DNA of 64,000 nt, taken from Pseudomonadota bacterium (GTDB taxonomy: Bacteria; Pseudomonadota; Alphaproteobacteria; Sphingomonadales; Sphingomonadaceae). The notes under the pieces were generated by a model that was given only the letters and a program-made list of their open reading frames with translations, was not told the origin of the DNA and did not search any database. Positions 24,906 through 34,434 of this stretch are shown here, in pieces. The stretch is from NCBI GenBank assembly GCA_023418595.1, contig JAEZZI010000006.1, forward strand, positions 62,001 to 126,000, read 5' to 3'. The position numbers and the translations under genes are program-made. The first letter of the stretch is position 1, and each line of letters opens with the position of its first letter.

Positions 24906-27900
24906 ATGCGTAGCCTGCTTTGTACCACCAGCCTGTCGTCGATCCTGATCCTGTCGGCCCCCGCCGCCGCCCAGACCGTCGTCACCGTCAGCGATGCGCG
25001 GACCACCGCGATCGCCACCTCCACCGCGAACAACGGCGCGCCCGCCGACATCACCATTGCCGCCGCCGGATCGATCAAGCCGGCCAGCGGCCCGGTGGCC
25101 GTCACGCTCGACAGCGACAATGACGTGAAGAACGACGGCACGATCCAGATCACCGACCGCAACGACGTGGTCGGGATCGACGTGACCGCGGGCGGCACGG
25201 GGACGATCACCAACAACGGCAAGATCATTCTCGACGAGACCTATGAGGCGAAGGACGGCGACAATGACGGCGATCTGGACGGCCCGTTTTCGCAAGGGTC
25301 GAACAAAGTCGGCATCCGCACGAGCACACCGTTCACCGGGTCAATCGTCAACGCCGGGGAAGTCACGGTCGAGGGGAATGATTCGGCAGGCATCCGGCTG
25401 GGCGGCGCGCTCAACGGATCGCTGACCAGCAGCGGCGCGATCAGCGTGACCGGCAACAACGGCGTCGGCATCCAGACGGGCGATGTGACCGGCAACGTTG
25501 CGGTTCGCGGCACGGTCAGCGCGGTCGGCGCAAACGCGGTCGGCGTCGCGATCGACGGCGATGTCGGCGGCGCGCTGACGATCCAGGGGACGGTGGGCGC
25601 GACCGGATACCGCTATGTTCAGCGGCCCGCCGATCCCAGCAAGCTCGACGCCGACGATCTGCTCCAGGGCGGCCCCGCCGTCCGCGTTTCGGGCAATGTC
25701 GCCGGCGGCATCCTGCTCGACCGCCCGCCGGCCAATGCCGATGAAGACGAGGATGATGAAGACGGTGACGGCATTCCCGATGCACAGGAGGGGAGCGCGA
25801 ACCTGATCAGCTATGGCGCGGCGCCCGCGCTTCAAATCGGATCGGCGACCGAAGACCTGACGATCGGCGCGGTCGGCACGACCGGCCACGGGCTGGTGGT
25901 GCGTGGCAGCGTGCAGGGTGCAGGCGTCTATGACGGCGTCAATGCGATCGGCATCGCCATTGGCGGACAAGGCGGCAGCGTCGATATGGCGGGCGGGATC
26001 ACGCTCGATGGCGCGGTGTCGGCGGCTGCACGGGCGGATGCGACCGCGCTGTTGCTCGGCAGCGGCACGTCCGCCCCGACGATCGTCAATTCGGGCAATG
26101 TCTCGGCGACCGGCGGCGCGGCGGCAGACCATCTGGCGCGCGCGATCGTCATCGATACCGGCGCATCGGTCGATCGCATCACCAACAGCGGCACGATCAG
26201 CGCGACGACCAATTCGGACGGCACCGCGATCGCGATCCACGATGTCGCGGGCACGGTCGGCGTGGTCGAGAACGCAGGCTTGATCCGCGCGACCGGCGCC
26301 ACGGCGGATTCGAACCGCGCCATCGCGATCGATTTGTCGGCGAATAATGGCGGCACCGAAATCCGTCAGCTTGTCGCAGGCGAGGGCAAGGCAGCCCCTT
26401 CGATCGAAGGCAATGTCCGCTTCGGCGGCGGCAACGACCTGTTCGACGTGCGCGACGGGCGCGTGGTAGGCAATGTCGCATTCGGCGGCGGCGACAATCG
26501 CTACGCGCTGTCGGGCGACGCGATCCAGGCGGGCAACATCGCGTTCGGCGCGGGCAGCGACCGGCTGGAGCTGACCGGCACGTCGCGGATGCAGGGCAAT
26601 GTCGATTTCGGCGGCGGTGCCGATGTGCTGAGCCTTGCGGCCGGAACCGGGTTCGTCGGCAACCTGACCAATAGCGCGGGCGTGGCGGCGAGCGTGGCGG
26701 GCACGCTCGACATATCGAGCGCAACGAAGGTGTCGCTCGCCTCGCTCGACATGGCATCGACCGGCGTGATCGGCGTGACCATCGACGGCGAAACCGATAT
26801 GGCGACGCGCTATGACATTGCGGGCGCGGCGAACTTCGCCGACGGCGCGACCGTCAGCGTACGGCTGAACGGGATCGCATCGTCGCTGGGGGACTATGTC
26901 ATCGTCGATGCGGGCACGCTGACCGGCGGCGACACGCTCGCCACCGCCGATGTCGCGCTCCCCTTCCTGTTCAAAAGCGAGCTGGCGAGTGATGCGGGCG
27001 CAGGCACCGTCACCCTGTCGGTCGATCGCAAGACTGCGGGCGAGCTGGGTCTGAACGGTTCGGAAAGCGCAGCCTATGACGCGATCTTCAACGTGCTCGA
27101 CCGCGACGAGCAACTGACCGGCCTGTTCCTGGCGATCGACGATCAGGAAAGCCTGCGCAACCGGTTCGGCGCCTTCCTGCCCGAACATGCAGGCGGCAGT
27201 TTCGATTCGCTGACGCTGGCGGCGCGCAACGGTGCCCGGTTCCTGGGCGACTATGCCCCCGAACAGGCGGAAGCCGATGGCTGGACGGTGTTCGGCCAGC
27301 AGATCGCCTGGGGCGGATCGAAGGATATCGGCGATACCCAGGCCTATGACATCGGCGGATGGGGCGCGATCGGCGGCGCGGAACGCGCGCTGGGCGGCCT
27401 CGGCCATCTCGGCCTGTCTTTGTCCTACGCATCCGGGCGCAATTCGAACGGCGACAATGACAATGAAACGCTGATCAGCCAGTACGAACTTGGCGCACAT
27501 TGGCGCGGGCGCTTCGGCGGGTTCGCGGCCTATGCGCGCGGCGCCATCGCCAAGGTCGATTTCGACGGCCAGCGTCGCCTCTATGCCGACGATTTCAATC
27601 GCGTCGCCAAGGCAAGCTGGGGCGGCACGTTGATGTCGGCGCAAGCGGGCCTGTCCTACGACCTGGCGCTGGGATCGCGGCTGCGCGTGCGCCCGCAAGC
27701 CGGGATCGAGTATTTCCGGCTGGACGAAGACGGCTGGAGCGATGCGGGCGGCGGCGAAGGGTTCGACCTGACCGTCGAAGAACGCGTCAGCGACGAGGTT
27801 GCGGCAAACGCCCTGCTCGCGCTCGGCTATGAACTCGGCAGCCTGGAGCCGGACGGCACCTGGATGCGGCTGGAGCTGGAAGGCGGACGGCGCGAGATCG

Positions 27901-28109
27901 TCGGCGGCCGGATCGGCGATACCATCGCCTATTTCGAAGGCGGCGATGCATTCACCCTTTCGCCCGATGCCCGCAACAGCGGCTGGCTGGGTCGCCTGCG
28001 GCTGTCGGGCGGGGTCGATCAGTTCATGGTCGTGGGCGAAGCGGGTGCCGAGGAACAGCAGCACATGACCGCGTTCACCGCGCGTCTGGGCATCCGCGTC
28101 GGCTGGTAA
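24906..28109 (+). CDS. Type V autotransporter with beta-roll passenger
   Basis: The 1067-aa protein has a signal peptide ending at AAAQ. Its long passenger is built of short Gly/Asn/Ser repeats (forms of NNGKI, SGAISVTGNN, NSGTISATT). Near residues 500-590 are four units beginning GN[VI]xFGxG. The C-terminal autotransporter barrel (about 800-1067) includes DGWTVFGQQIAWGGS and ends RLGIRVGW. Two Asp-rich inserts (near residues 117-128 and 279-297, the latter DGDGIPDAQEG) look like calcium-binding thrombospondin type 3 loops. It lies 64 bp after the TonB receptor and may be part of the same regulon. Confidence 0.9.
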   Translation: MRSLLCTTSLSSILILSAPAAAQTVVTVSDARTTAIATSTANNGAPADITIAAAGSIKPASGPVAVTLDSDNDVKNDGTIQITDRNDVVGIDVTAGGTGTITNNGKIILDETYEAKDGDNDGDLDGPFSQGSNKVGIRTSTPFTGSIVNAGEVTVEGNDSAGIRLGGALNGSLTSSGAISVTGNNGVGIQTGDVTGNVAVRGTVSAVGANAVGVAIDGDVGGALTIQGTVGATGYRYVQRPADPSKLDADDLLQGGPAVRVSGNVAGGILLDRPPANADEDEDDEDGDGIPDAQEGSANLISYGAAPALQIGSATEDLTIGAVGTTGHGLVVRGSVQGAGVYDGVNAIGIAIGGQGGSVDMAGGITLDGAVSAAARADATALLLGSGTSAPTIVNSGNVSATGGAAADHLARAIVIDTGASVDRITNSGTISATTNSDGTAIAIHDVAGTVGVVENAGLIRATGATADSNRAIAIDLSANNGGTEIRQLVAGEGKAAPSIEGNVRFGGGNDLFDVRDGRVVGNVAFGGGDNRYALSGDAIQAGNIAFGAGSDRLELTGTSRMQGNVDFGGGADVLSLAAGTGFVGNLTNSAGVAASVAGTLDISSATKVSLASLDMASTGVIGVTIDGETDMATRYDIAGAANFADGATVSVRLNGIASSLGDYVIVDAGTLTGGDTLATADVALPFLFKSELASDAGAGTVTLSVDRKTAGELGLNGSESAAYDAIFNVLDRDEQLTGLFLAIDDQESLRNRFGAFLPEHAGGSFDSLTLAARNGARFLGDYAPEQAEADGWTVFGQQIAWGGSKDIGDTQAYDIGGWGAIGGAERALGGLGHLGLSLSYASGRNSNGDNDNETLISQYELGAHWRGRFGGFAAYARGAIAKVDFDGQRRLYADDFNRVAKASWGGTLMSAQAGLSYDLALGSRLRVRPQAGIEYFRLDEDGWSDAGGGEGFDLTVEERVSDEVAANALLALGYELGSLEPDGTWMRLELEGGRREIVGGRIGDTIAYFEGGDAFTLSPDARNSGWLGRLRLSGGVDQFMVVGEAGAEEQQHMTAFTARLGIRVGW

Positions 28110-28116
28110 GCACAGC

Positions 28117-28153
28117 GCATCGGCGGACGCCGATAGAGAGCGTCCGCCGATGC
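28117..28153 (+). terminator. Perfect 13-bp hairpin after autotransporter gene
   Basis: GCATCGGCGGACG (28117-28129) and CGTCCGCCGATGC (28141-28153) form a perfect stem with an 11-nt loop, starting eight bases after the stop. There is no proper T-run (only TTAA), so it may be a weak terminator or an mRNA 3'-end stabiliser. Confidence 0.65.
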
Positions 28154-28215
28154 TTAACCGATTCGCAAAGCGCCTTTGCTAACCCCTTCCAATCGCAACA
28201 AAAGGGAGGGGAGCA

Positions 28216-28341
28216 ATGGACCGCGATCCCGAGCCGAAGTTCGAAGACCGTCGCGAACGAAACGACCGCCGCCAGGCGCAGGATCCCCATTATTCGGGCA
28301 TGGAACGGCGCAAGGGCGATCGGCGCAGCGAGCCTCGCTGA
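28216..28341 (+). CDS. Highly charged 41-aa microprotein
   Basis: An ATG behind the strong ribosome-binding sequence GGGAGGGGAG starts a 41-residue frame that is almost entirely charged or polar: MDRDPEPKFEDRRERNDRR, then HYSGMERRKGDRRSEPR. There is no hydrophobic core, so it is probably disordered or folds on a partner. The ERRxGDRR pattern resembles Arg-rich boxes at the start of some PilZ-type regulators, but no domain is present. Strong Shine-Dalgarno and isolated position support translation; function is unknown. Confidence 0.6.
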   Translation: MDRDPEPKFEDRRERNDRRQAQDPHYSGMERRKGDRRSEPR

Positions 28342-28365
28342 GCCATAAATTCGCGCCGAAACTAC

Positions 28366-28929
28366 TCAGTCGCGCGCGGCTTTGCCCTTCGACTTGGGCG
28401 CCTCTTCGGCTTCGTCGAACAGGGGAATCCCGCGTTTACGCTTGTCGACGAATTCCCCGATGCTCGCGCTGGTCGCATTGAGCAGCGGGTAGCTGCGCGA
28501 CTGGGTCATCCATTCGGGACGCATCCGCGGGCCGCCGTTCCAGGTGTCGAGCAACAGGACTGCCAGCATGAACGCCAAGCTGGCGATGATGAGCGCCTTG
28601 ACCGCGCCGAATCCCAGCCCGAGCACCCGATCGATCGGGCCCAGGATCGAATTGCGCGTGCGGCTGCCGATGCCGTTCGCGATCAGTCGTCCGATCGCAT
28701 AGGTGCCGCCCGCGACCAGCACGAACGCAAGCGTCGCTGCGCCGGAACTGGTGCCGACATAATCGCGCAAAATTCCGGTTGCGGGCAGGTGCAACAGACG
28801 AACCGCAAGCACGACGAGAACGAAAGCGAATAACGCCAGCACCTCGAACACGAAACCGCGCATCCAGCCGAGCACGGCAGCGCCCCCGACCAGAACCAGC
28901 ATCAGGATGTCGAGCGCCGTAAGTCCCAT
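28366..28929 (-). CDS. cvpA: CvpA family membrane protein
   Basis: The ATG at 28929 gives 187 aa with the CvpA start GLTALDILMLVLVGGAAVLGWMRG, four hydrophobic segments and the GPIDRVLGLGFGAVKALIIA motif. CvpA was named for colicin V production and is now linked to envelope homeostasis. The tail is polar with many Lys residues. It follows radA by ten bases on the same strand. Confidence 0.9.
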   Translation of the reverse strand: MGLTALDILMLVLVGGAAVLGWMRGFVFEVLALFAFVLVVLAVRLLHLPATGILRDYVGTSSGAATLAFVLVAGGTYAIGRLIANGIGSRTRNSILGPIDRVLGLGFGAVKALIIASLAFMLAVLLLDTWNGGPRMRPEWMTQSRSYPLLNATSASIGEFVDKRKRGIPLFDEAEEAPKSKGKAARD

Positions 28930-28939
28930 TGGCAAAGCG

Positions 28940-30313
28940 CTAGCCGCGCCCCAACATATGGTCAACGAAGGACGCAAGGCTGGCGAAGGACGACAGCTTG
29001 ATCGACGCGCCGTCCGCTGGCTGGGCTCCGGGCACCAGCGCCCGCCCGAACCCCAGCTTCGCCGATTCGCGAAGCCGCAGCGCGCCATGCGCGACCGGGC
29101 GGATTTCACCCGACAGCGCGATTTCGCCGAATGCCACCGAATCGCTGGCGACCGGCCGTTCGCTGAGCGCCGAGATCAGCGCGGCGGCGACCGCCATGTC
29201 GGCGGCGGGATCGGATACGCGGTAGCCGCCCGCGATGTTCAGATAGACTTCGCTCGTCGAAAAGCTCAGCCCGCAGCGTGCTTCCAGCACCGCCAGGATC
29301 ATCGCCAGCCGTCCACTGTCCCAGCCGACCACGGCGCGCCTGGGCGTCGCCCCGCTTGCAAGCCGGACCACCAGCGCCTGGATCTCGACCAGCACCGGCC
29401 GCGTCCCTTCCAGTGCGGGGAACACCACGGTTCCGGTCACGCTTTCGTCGCGGCTGGTCAGGAACAGGCTGGAGGGGTTGGATACCTCGGTCAGTCCTTC
29501 GGTCGCCATTGCGAACACGCCGATTTCGTCGGTGCCGCCAAAGCGGTTCTTGGTCGCGCGCAGGATGCGATACTGGTGGCTGCGCTCGCCCTCGAACGCC
29601 AGCACCGTGTCCACCATGTGCTCCAGCACGCGCGGCCCGGCGATCGTCCCGTCCTTGGTGACATGGCCGACCAGCACCAGCGCGGTGCCGCGTTCCTTGG
29701 CGAAGCGGATCAGTTCCTGTGCGGATGCGCGCACCTGGCTGACCGTGCCCGGCGCGCCTTCGATCAGGTCGCTGTGCATCGTCTGGATCGAATCGATCAC
29801 CAGCAGGTCGGGCGCGCTCGCCCCGCCCAGCGTCGTCAATATGTCGCGCACCGAGGTCGCCGCCGCCAATTGCACCGGCGCGTTGCCCAGCCCCAGCCGC
29901 CGCGCGCGCAACCGCACCTGATCCGCCGCTTCCTCGCCGGAGACATAGGCGACGCCCCTGCCCGCCAGCGCCAGCTTCGCCGCCGCTTGCAGGAGGAGCG
30001 TCGACTTGCCGATCCCCGGATCGCCGCCGATCAGCGTCGCCGATCCCTCGACGAACCCGCCGCCCAATGCGCGGTCGAGTTCGGCAATCCCGGTCGCCAT
30101 CCGGTCGGGCAGCGGAATGTCCGAATCGAGCCCCGACATCAGGATCGCGCGCCCGCCCGATTGCAGGTTATGCTTGGCCTGGAACGGCGTCACCACTGCG
30201 CCCGCATCCTCGACCAGCGTATTCCATTCGCCGCAATCGCCGCATTGCCCCGCCCATTTGGACGCGACCGACCCACATTGCTGGCAGACATAACGCTTCT
30301 GGAGTTTGGCCAT
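28940..30313 (-). CDS. radA: DNA repair protein RadA/Sms
   Basis: The ATG at 30313 gives 457 aa. Features in order are the N-terminal four-Cys zinc finger (YVCQQCGSVASKWAGQCGDCGEWN), the RecA-like core with Walker A GGDPGIGKSTLLLQ and Walker B LLVIDSIQT, the RadA-specific KNRFGGTDEIG motif, and the C-terminal Lon-like domain (LNIAGGYRVSDPAADMAVAAAL). RadA drives branch migration during recombination. It is divergent from mtgA with 108 bp between. Confidence 0.96.
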   Translation of the reverse strand: MAKLQKRYVCQQCGSVASKWAGQCGDCGEWNTLVEDAGAVVTPFQAKHNLQSGGRAILMSGLDSDIPLPDRMATGIAELDRALGGGFVEGSATLIGGDPGIGKSTLLLQAAAKLALAGRGVAYVSGEEAADQVRLRARRLGLGNAPVQLAAATSVRDILTTLGGASAPDLLVIDSIQTMHSDLIEGAPGTVSQVRASAQELIRFAKERGTALVLVGHVTKDGTIAGPRVLEHMVDTVLAFEGERSHQYRILRATKNRFGGTDEIGVFAMATEGLTEVSNPSSLFLTSRDESVTGTVVFPALEGTRPVLVEIQALVVRLASGATPRRAVVGWDSGRLAMILAVLEARCGLSFSTSEVYLNIAGGYRVSDPAADMAVAAALISALSERPVASDSVAFGEIALSGEIRPVAHGALRLRESAKLGFGRALVPGAQPADGASIKLSSFASLASFVDHMLGRG

Positions 30314-30421
30314 GTGCGCTGGCGTAGCGCGTGCGGAACGAAAAGGGAATATCCAACCGCGGTTGCGTTCGCCCGGCGCTTGCGGCATCGGCCAGAACGG
30401 CAGTCACGAAGGAAAAAAGGG

Positions 30422-31141
30422 ATGGCGACCAGCGCCGCCACCGCAAGACCGAAAAAGCCGCGTCGCATCCGGCGGCGATTGGTCGGCTGGGTGCTGAAAC
30501 TGATCCTGTTCTTCGTGATCGGCTCGCTGCTGTGGGTCGTCGCCTACCGTTTCATCAACCCGCCCGTGACCTTCACGATGATGGGCGACTGGTTCGAAGG
30601 CCGCAGCATCACCAAGCAATGGATGCCGCTGGACGAGATCGACCCGGCGATGGCGCGCGCGGCGATCGCGGCGGAGGATTCGGATTTCTGTTCGCATTCG
30701 GGTTTCGATTATGCTGCGATCGCCTCCGCCGCCGTACGCAACGCACAGGGCGGGCGGATTCGCGGCGGATCGACCATCTCGCAACAGACCGCCAAGAACG
30801 CGTTTCTGTGGCAGGGCGGCGGGTTCTTCCGCAAAGGGCTGGAAGCGTGGTTCACCGTCCTGATCAAGCTGGTCTGGGGCAAGCAGCGGATCATGGAAGT
30901 CTATTTGAACATCGCGGAAACCGGCATCGGCACCTACGGCGTCAATGCCGGATCTCAGCGTTATTTCGGGCACGGCGCGGCGAGCATGACAAGCCGCGAG
31001 GCGGCACAGATCGCCGCCGTCCTGCCGCTGCCCAAGAAACGCGCGGGCAAGTCGCCCACCGGCTTTACCGCGCGCTACGCCAGCACGATCCAGCGGCGGA
31101 TTTCAGTGGTGTCGAATGAGGGGCTCGACGACTGCCTCTAA
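30422..31141 (+). CDS. mtgA: Monofunctional biosynthetic peptidoglycan transglycosylase
   Basis: The 239-aa protein polymerises lipid II glycan strands. It has a basic N-terminus, one membrane anchor (about residues 24-42) and the GT51 motifs AAIAAEDSDFCSHSGFD (catalytic Glu), GGSTISQQTAKNAFLW, KQRIMEVYLNIAETG and YGVNAGSQRYFG. No transpeptidase domain follows, distinguishing it from class A PBPs. Confidence 0.95.
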   Translation: MATSAATARPKKPRRIRRRLVGWVLKLILFFVIGSLLWVVAYRFINPPVTFTMMGDWFEGRSITKQWMPLDEIDPAMARAAIAAEDSDFCSHSGFDYAAIASAAVRNAQGGRIRGGSTISQQTAKNAFLWQGGGFFRKGLEAWFTVLIKLVWGKQRIMEVYLNIAETGIGTYGVNAGSQRYFGHGAASMTSREAAQIAAVLPLPKKRAGKSPTGFTARYASTIQRRISVVSNEGLDDCL

Positions 31142-31220
31142 GGCCGAGCGACGCCAGCCATATTCGTAATTGCGAGCGCAGCGACGCAATGAGGTGGGCA
31201 CGAAACGAAGTCGGTCCAGA

Positions 31221-31922
31221 CTAACGGTCGGCTGCGACCAGCGGCGGGCAGATGCTGTCCACCATCGGCACCAGTCCGGGTTCGTTCGCTCCGCTCAGAA
31301 ACAGCGTTTTCTGATCCGCCACCGCGATGTCGCGTCCATTGCGCCAGCCGCCCAGTTCGCGCCCCGGCCGCCCACACGGATTGCCGAGCCGGGCGATGAT
31401 CCTGCGGAAAAACTGGCCATCGCCGGGCGCCGCAGCGATCTCCACTGCCCGGCGACCGGGCGACGGGCGACACGCCGTGCCCAGATCGACGGCAACGCAT
31501 CTGCCGCCATTCGCTTCGATCCGGGCGATCAGCGCATCAAGGTCGATCGGTGTCGCAATCGCCGAGCCGGTCCCGCCGACCCGTCCCCAATCGACGCTGC
31601 GCCGGATATAGCGTTCGACCGCAGCGCTCCTGCCCTGGCGGTAACGCTCCAGATGCAGGTTGCACGCGCGCTCGTCGAGCACGCCGCTGCCGCTCGATTG
31701 CGACACCCCGCACGATATCGCACGACCGCTGCGGCCGATGGTCAGTTCGATGCGGGTCACGCCGCCGACCGCCTTTGCCGGATAGCCGGGCGGAATGTCG
31801 GACGCGCTCGCCAGCGTGTCCGGCGTCGCGCATCCGGACCCGACCATCGCGACGCCCGCGCACAGCAACACCCGCACCGCGCCGAATTGCCGTCGGCGGC
31901 GATGCGGGCGTCCTTCATTCAT
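31221..31922 (-). CDS. Exported protein with TonB C-terminal-like domain
   Basis: The 233-aa protein has a basic N-terminus, a hydrophobic export signal ending near Cys31 (VGSGCAT; an imperfect lipobox) and a segment GGVTRIELTIGRSGRAISCGV...SSGSGVLDERAC, which resembles the TonB C-terminal fold common in sphingomonad proteins. There is no TonB-type Pro-rich linker or clear membrane anchor, so it is probably a periplasmic or lipidated protein and not an energy transducer. Many cysteines suggest disulfides. Function is unknown. Confidence 0.65.
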   Translation of the reverse strand: MNEGRPHRRRRQFGAVRVLLCAGVAMVGSGCATPDTLASASDIPPGYPAKAVGGVTRIELTIGRSGRAISCGVSQSSGSGVLDERACNLHLERYRQGRSAAVERYIRRSVDWGRVGGTGSAIATPIDLDALIARIEANGGRCVAVDLGTACRPSPGRRAVEIAAAPGDGQFFRRIIARLGNPCGRPGRELGGWRNGRDIAVADQKTLFLSGANEPGLVPMVDSICPPLVAADR

Positions 31923-31936
31923 CGGGTTCGAACGGA

Positions 31937-32200
31937 TTATTCGACCGCCTTCTTCGCGGCGTCGCCGACCTTTTCGGCACCGTCTCCGACACTCTGCGCG
32001 GCTTCAGTGATCGCGCTGGTCTGAGCGTCCTCGTTGTTCGCGCGGTTCATCAGGAAAAATGCGACGACGATCACGCCGATCAGCAGCGCCAGCCCGATCA
32101 GGATGCCGCCGCCCCCGCCGCGCTTTTCGACGACGGTGGTATGGGTATGCGCCGGCTGCACGCCGTCGGTGGTGGTCGTGGTGGTGCGTTCGTCGGTCAT
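31937..32200 (-). CDS. Small membrane protein of the general stress type
   Basis: The start at 32200 follows a strong AGGAGGGACCAG. The 87-aa protein has a Thr-rich hydrophilic N-terminus (DERTTTTTTDGVQPAHTHTT), a Gly run, one membrane helix (ILIGLALLIGVIVVAFFLM) and an Ala/Glu/Lys-rich amphipathic tail (SVGDGAEKVGDAAKKAVE) that resembles LEA or apolipoprotein-like repeats. An EcfG-type promoter lies upstream, so it is probably made under general stress, perhaps protecting the envelope. That role is inferred. Confidence 0.72.
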   Translation of the reverse strand: MTDERTTTTTTDGVQPAHTHTTVVEKRGGGGGILIGLALLIGVIVVAFFLMNRANNEDAQTSAITEAAQSVGDGAEKVGDAAKKAVE

Positions 32201-32232
32201 CTGGTCCCTCCTTTTACTCGACTGAGGGGGCA

Positions 32233-32258
32233 AACGAGCGCTCCGATGCTATTGTTCC
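32233..32258 (-). promoter_or_regulatory. EcfG-type general stress promoter
   Basis: On the minus strand GGAAC (32258-32254), a 17-base spacer and CGTT (32236-32233) match the alphaproteobacterial general stress sigma factor consensus exactly. It is placed 33 bases before the ATG of the small membrane-protein gene, leaving room for a short leader with the strong ribosome-binding site. Confidence 0.65.
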
Positions 32259-32286
32259 CGAAGCGAAATGGTTAGCGGGGGCGCCA

Positions 32287-32606
32287 TCAGAAGGGCAGCT
32301 TGAAGCCCGGCGGCAGCGGAATGCCCGACGACAGCTTCGACATTTCCGCCTGCGACGCCGCATCGGCCTTTGCCCGCGTATCGTTGATCGCCGCGGTAAT
32401 CAGATCCTCCAGCATCTGCTTTTCGCTCGGCTGGAGCAGCGAATCGTCGATCTGGATGCCGATGATGCGGCCCTTGGCCGACGCGCGCACCTTGACCAGC
32501 CCGCCGCCCGCCGCGCCCTCGACCTCGATCGCGTCGAGATTGGCCTGCGCCTTTTCGAGTTCGCTCTGGACGTTCTGGGCCATCGCCATGATGTCTTCGA
32601 GGCTTT

Positions 32607-32610
<4 letters not shown>
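32287..32610 (-). CDS. YbaB/EbfC nucleoid-associated protein
   Basis: The 107-aa DNA-binding protein has the family pattern: an N-terminal helix (MKSLEDIMAMAQNVQSELEKAQ), VEGAAGGGLVKVRASAKGRI, and a C-terminal helical segment with LEDLITAAINDTRAKAD, ending in a Pro/Gly tail. Homodimers form tweezers on DNA. Its start overlaps the dnaX stop by four bases, the order found in most proteobacteria. Confidence 0.95.
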
Positions 32611-34241
<1,631 letters not shown>

Positions 34242-34303
34242 CGCCTGACGGATTAGCGCGCGGGTGTCCCCATGTCGAAGCCGAAGCGATCAATCGGGGG
34301 CAG

Positions 34304-34400
34304 AAGGTGGGAGCCGGAACGACCCGCGGCGAAATCGTTGTGGCTGCTTCCTTCCGGACCTGACCAAGTTGGCGACGACCACGTCCGCCCGACTCCCGCC
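34304..34400 (-). ncRNA. ffs: Signal recognition particle RNA, small (4.5S) type
   Basis: The minus strand contains the conserved domain IV hairpin GGTCAGGTCCGGAAGGAAGCA, shortened here to its core TCCGGAAGGAAGCAGCC around 34345-34365. Outer ends GGGAGTCGG and CCGGCTCCC pair to close the long helix. It lies just upstream of dnaX on the same strand, the usual location. Exact ends are estimated from pairing. Confidence 0.92.
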
Positions 34401-34434
34401 GCGCAGATAGGCGCGCCGGCTGCGGATTGCAATG

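Noticed and set aside
25341..28064. Long open frame (907 codons) on the minus strand opposite the autotransporter gene
   Set aside because: It lacks recognisable domains, its composition is that of reversed Gly/Ala-rich GC codons, and the plus strand has a complete autotransporter. It is a high-GC shadow frame. The same applies to the 465-codon frame at 1132-2529.
34314..34350. GGAAC followed by CGTT near the SRP RNA, resembling an EcfG promoter on the plus strand
   Set aside because: The spacer is only 15 bases, outside the usual 16-17, and the bases belong to the SRP RNA helix. No plus-strand gene follows.
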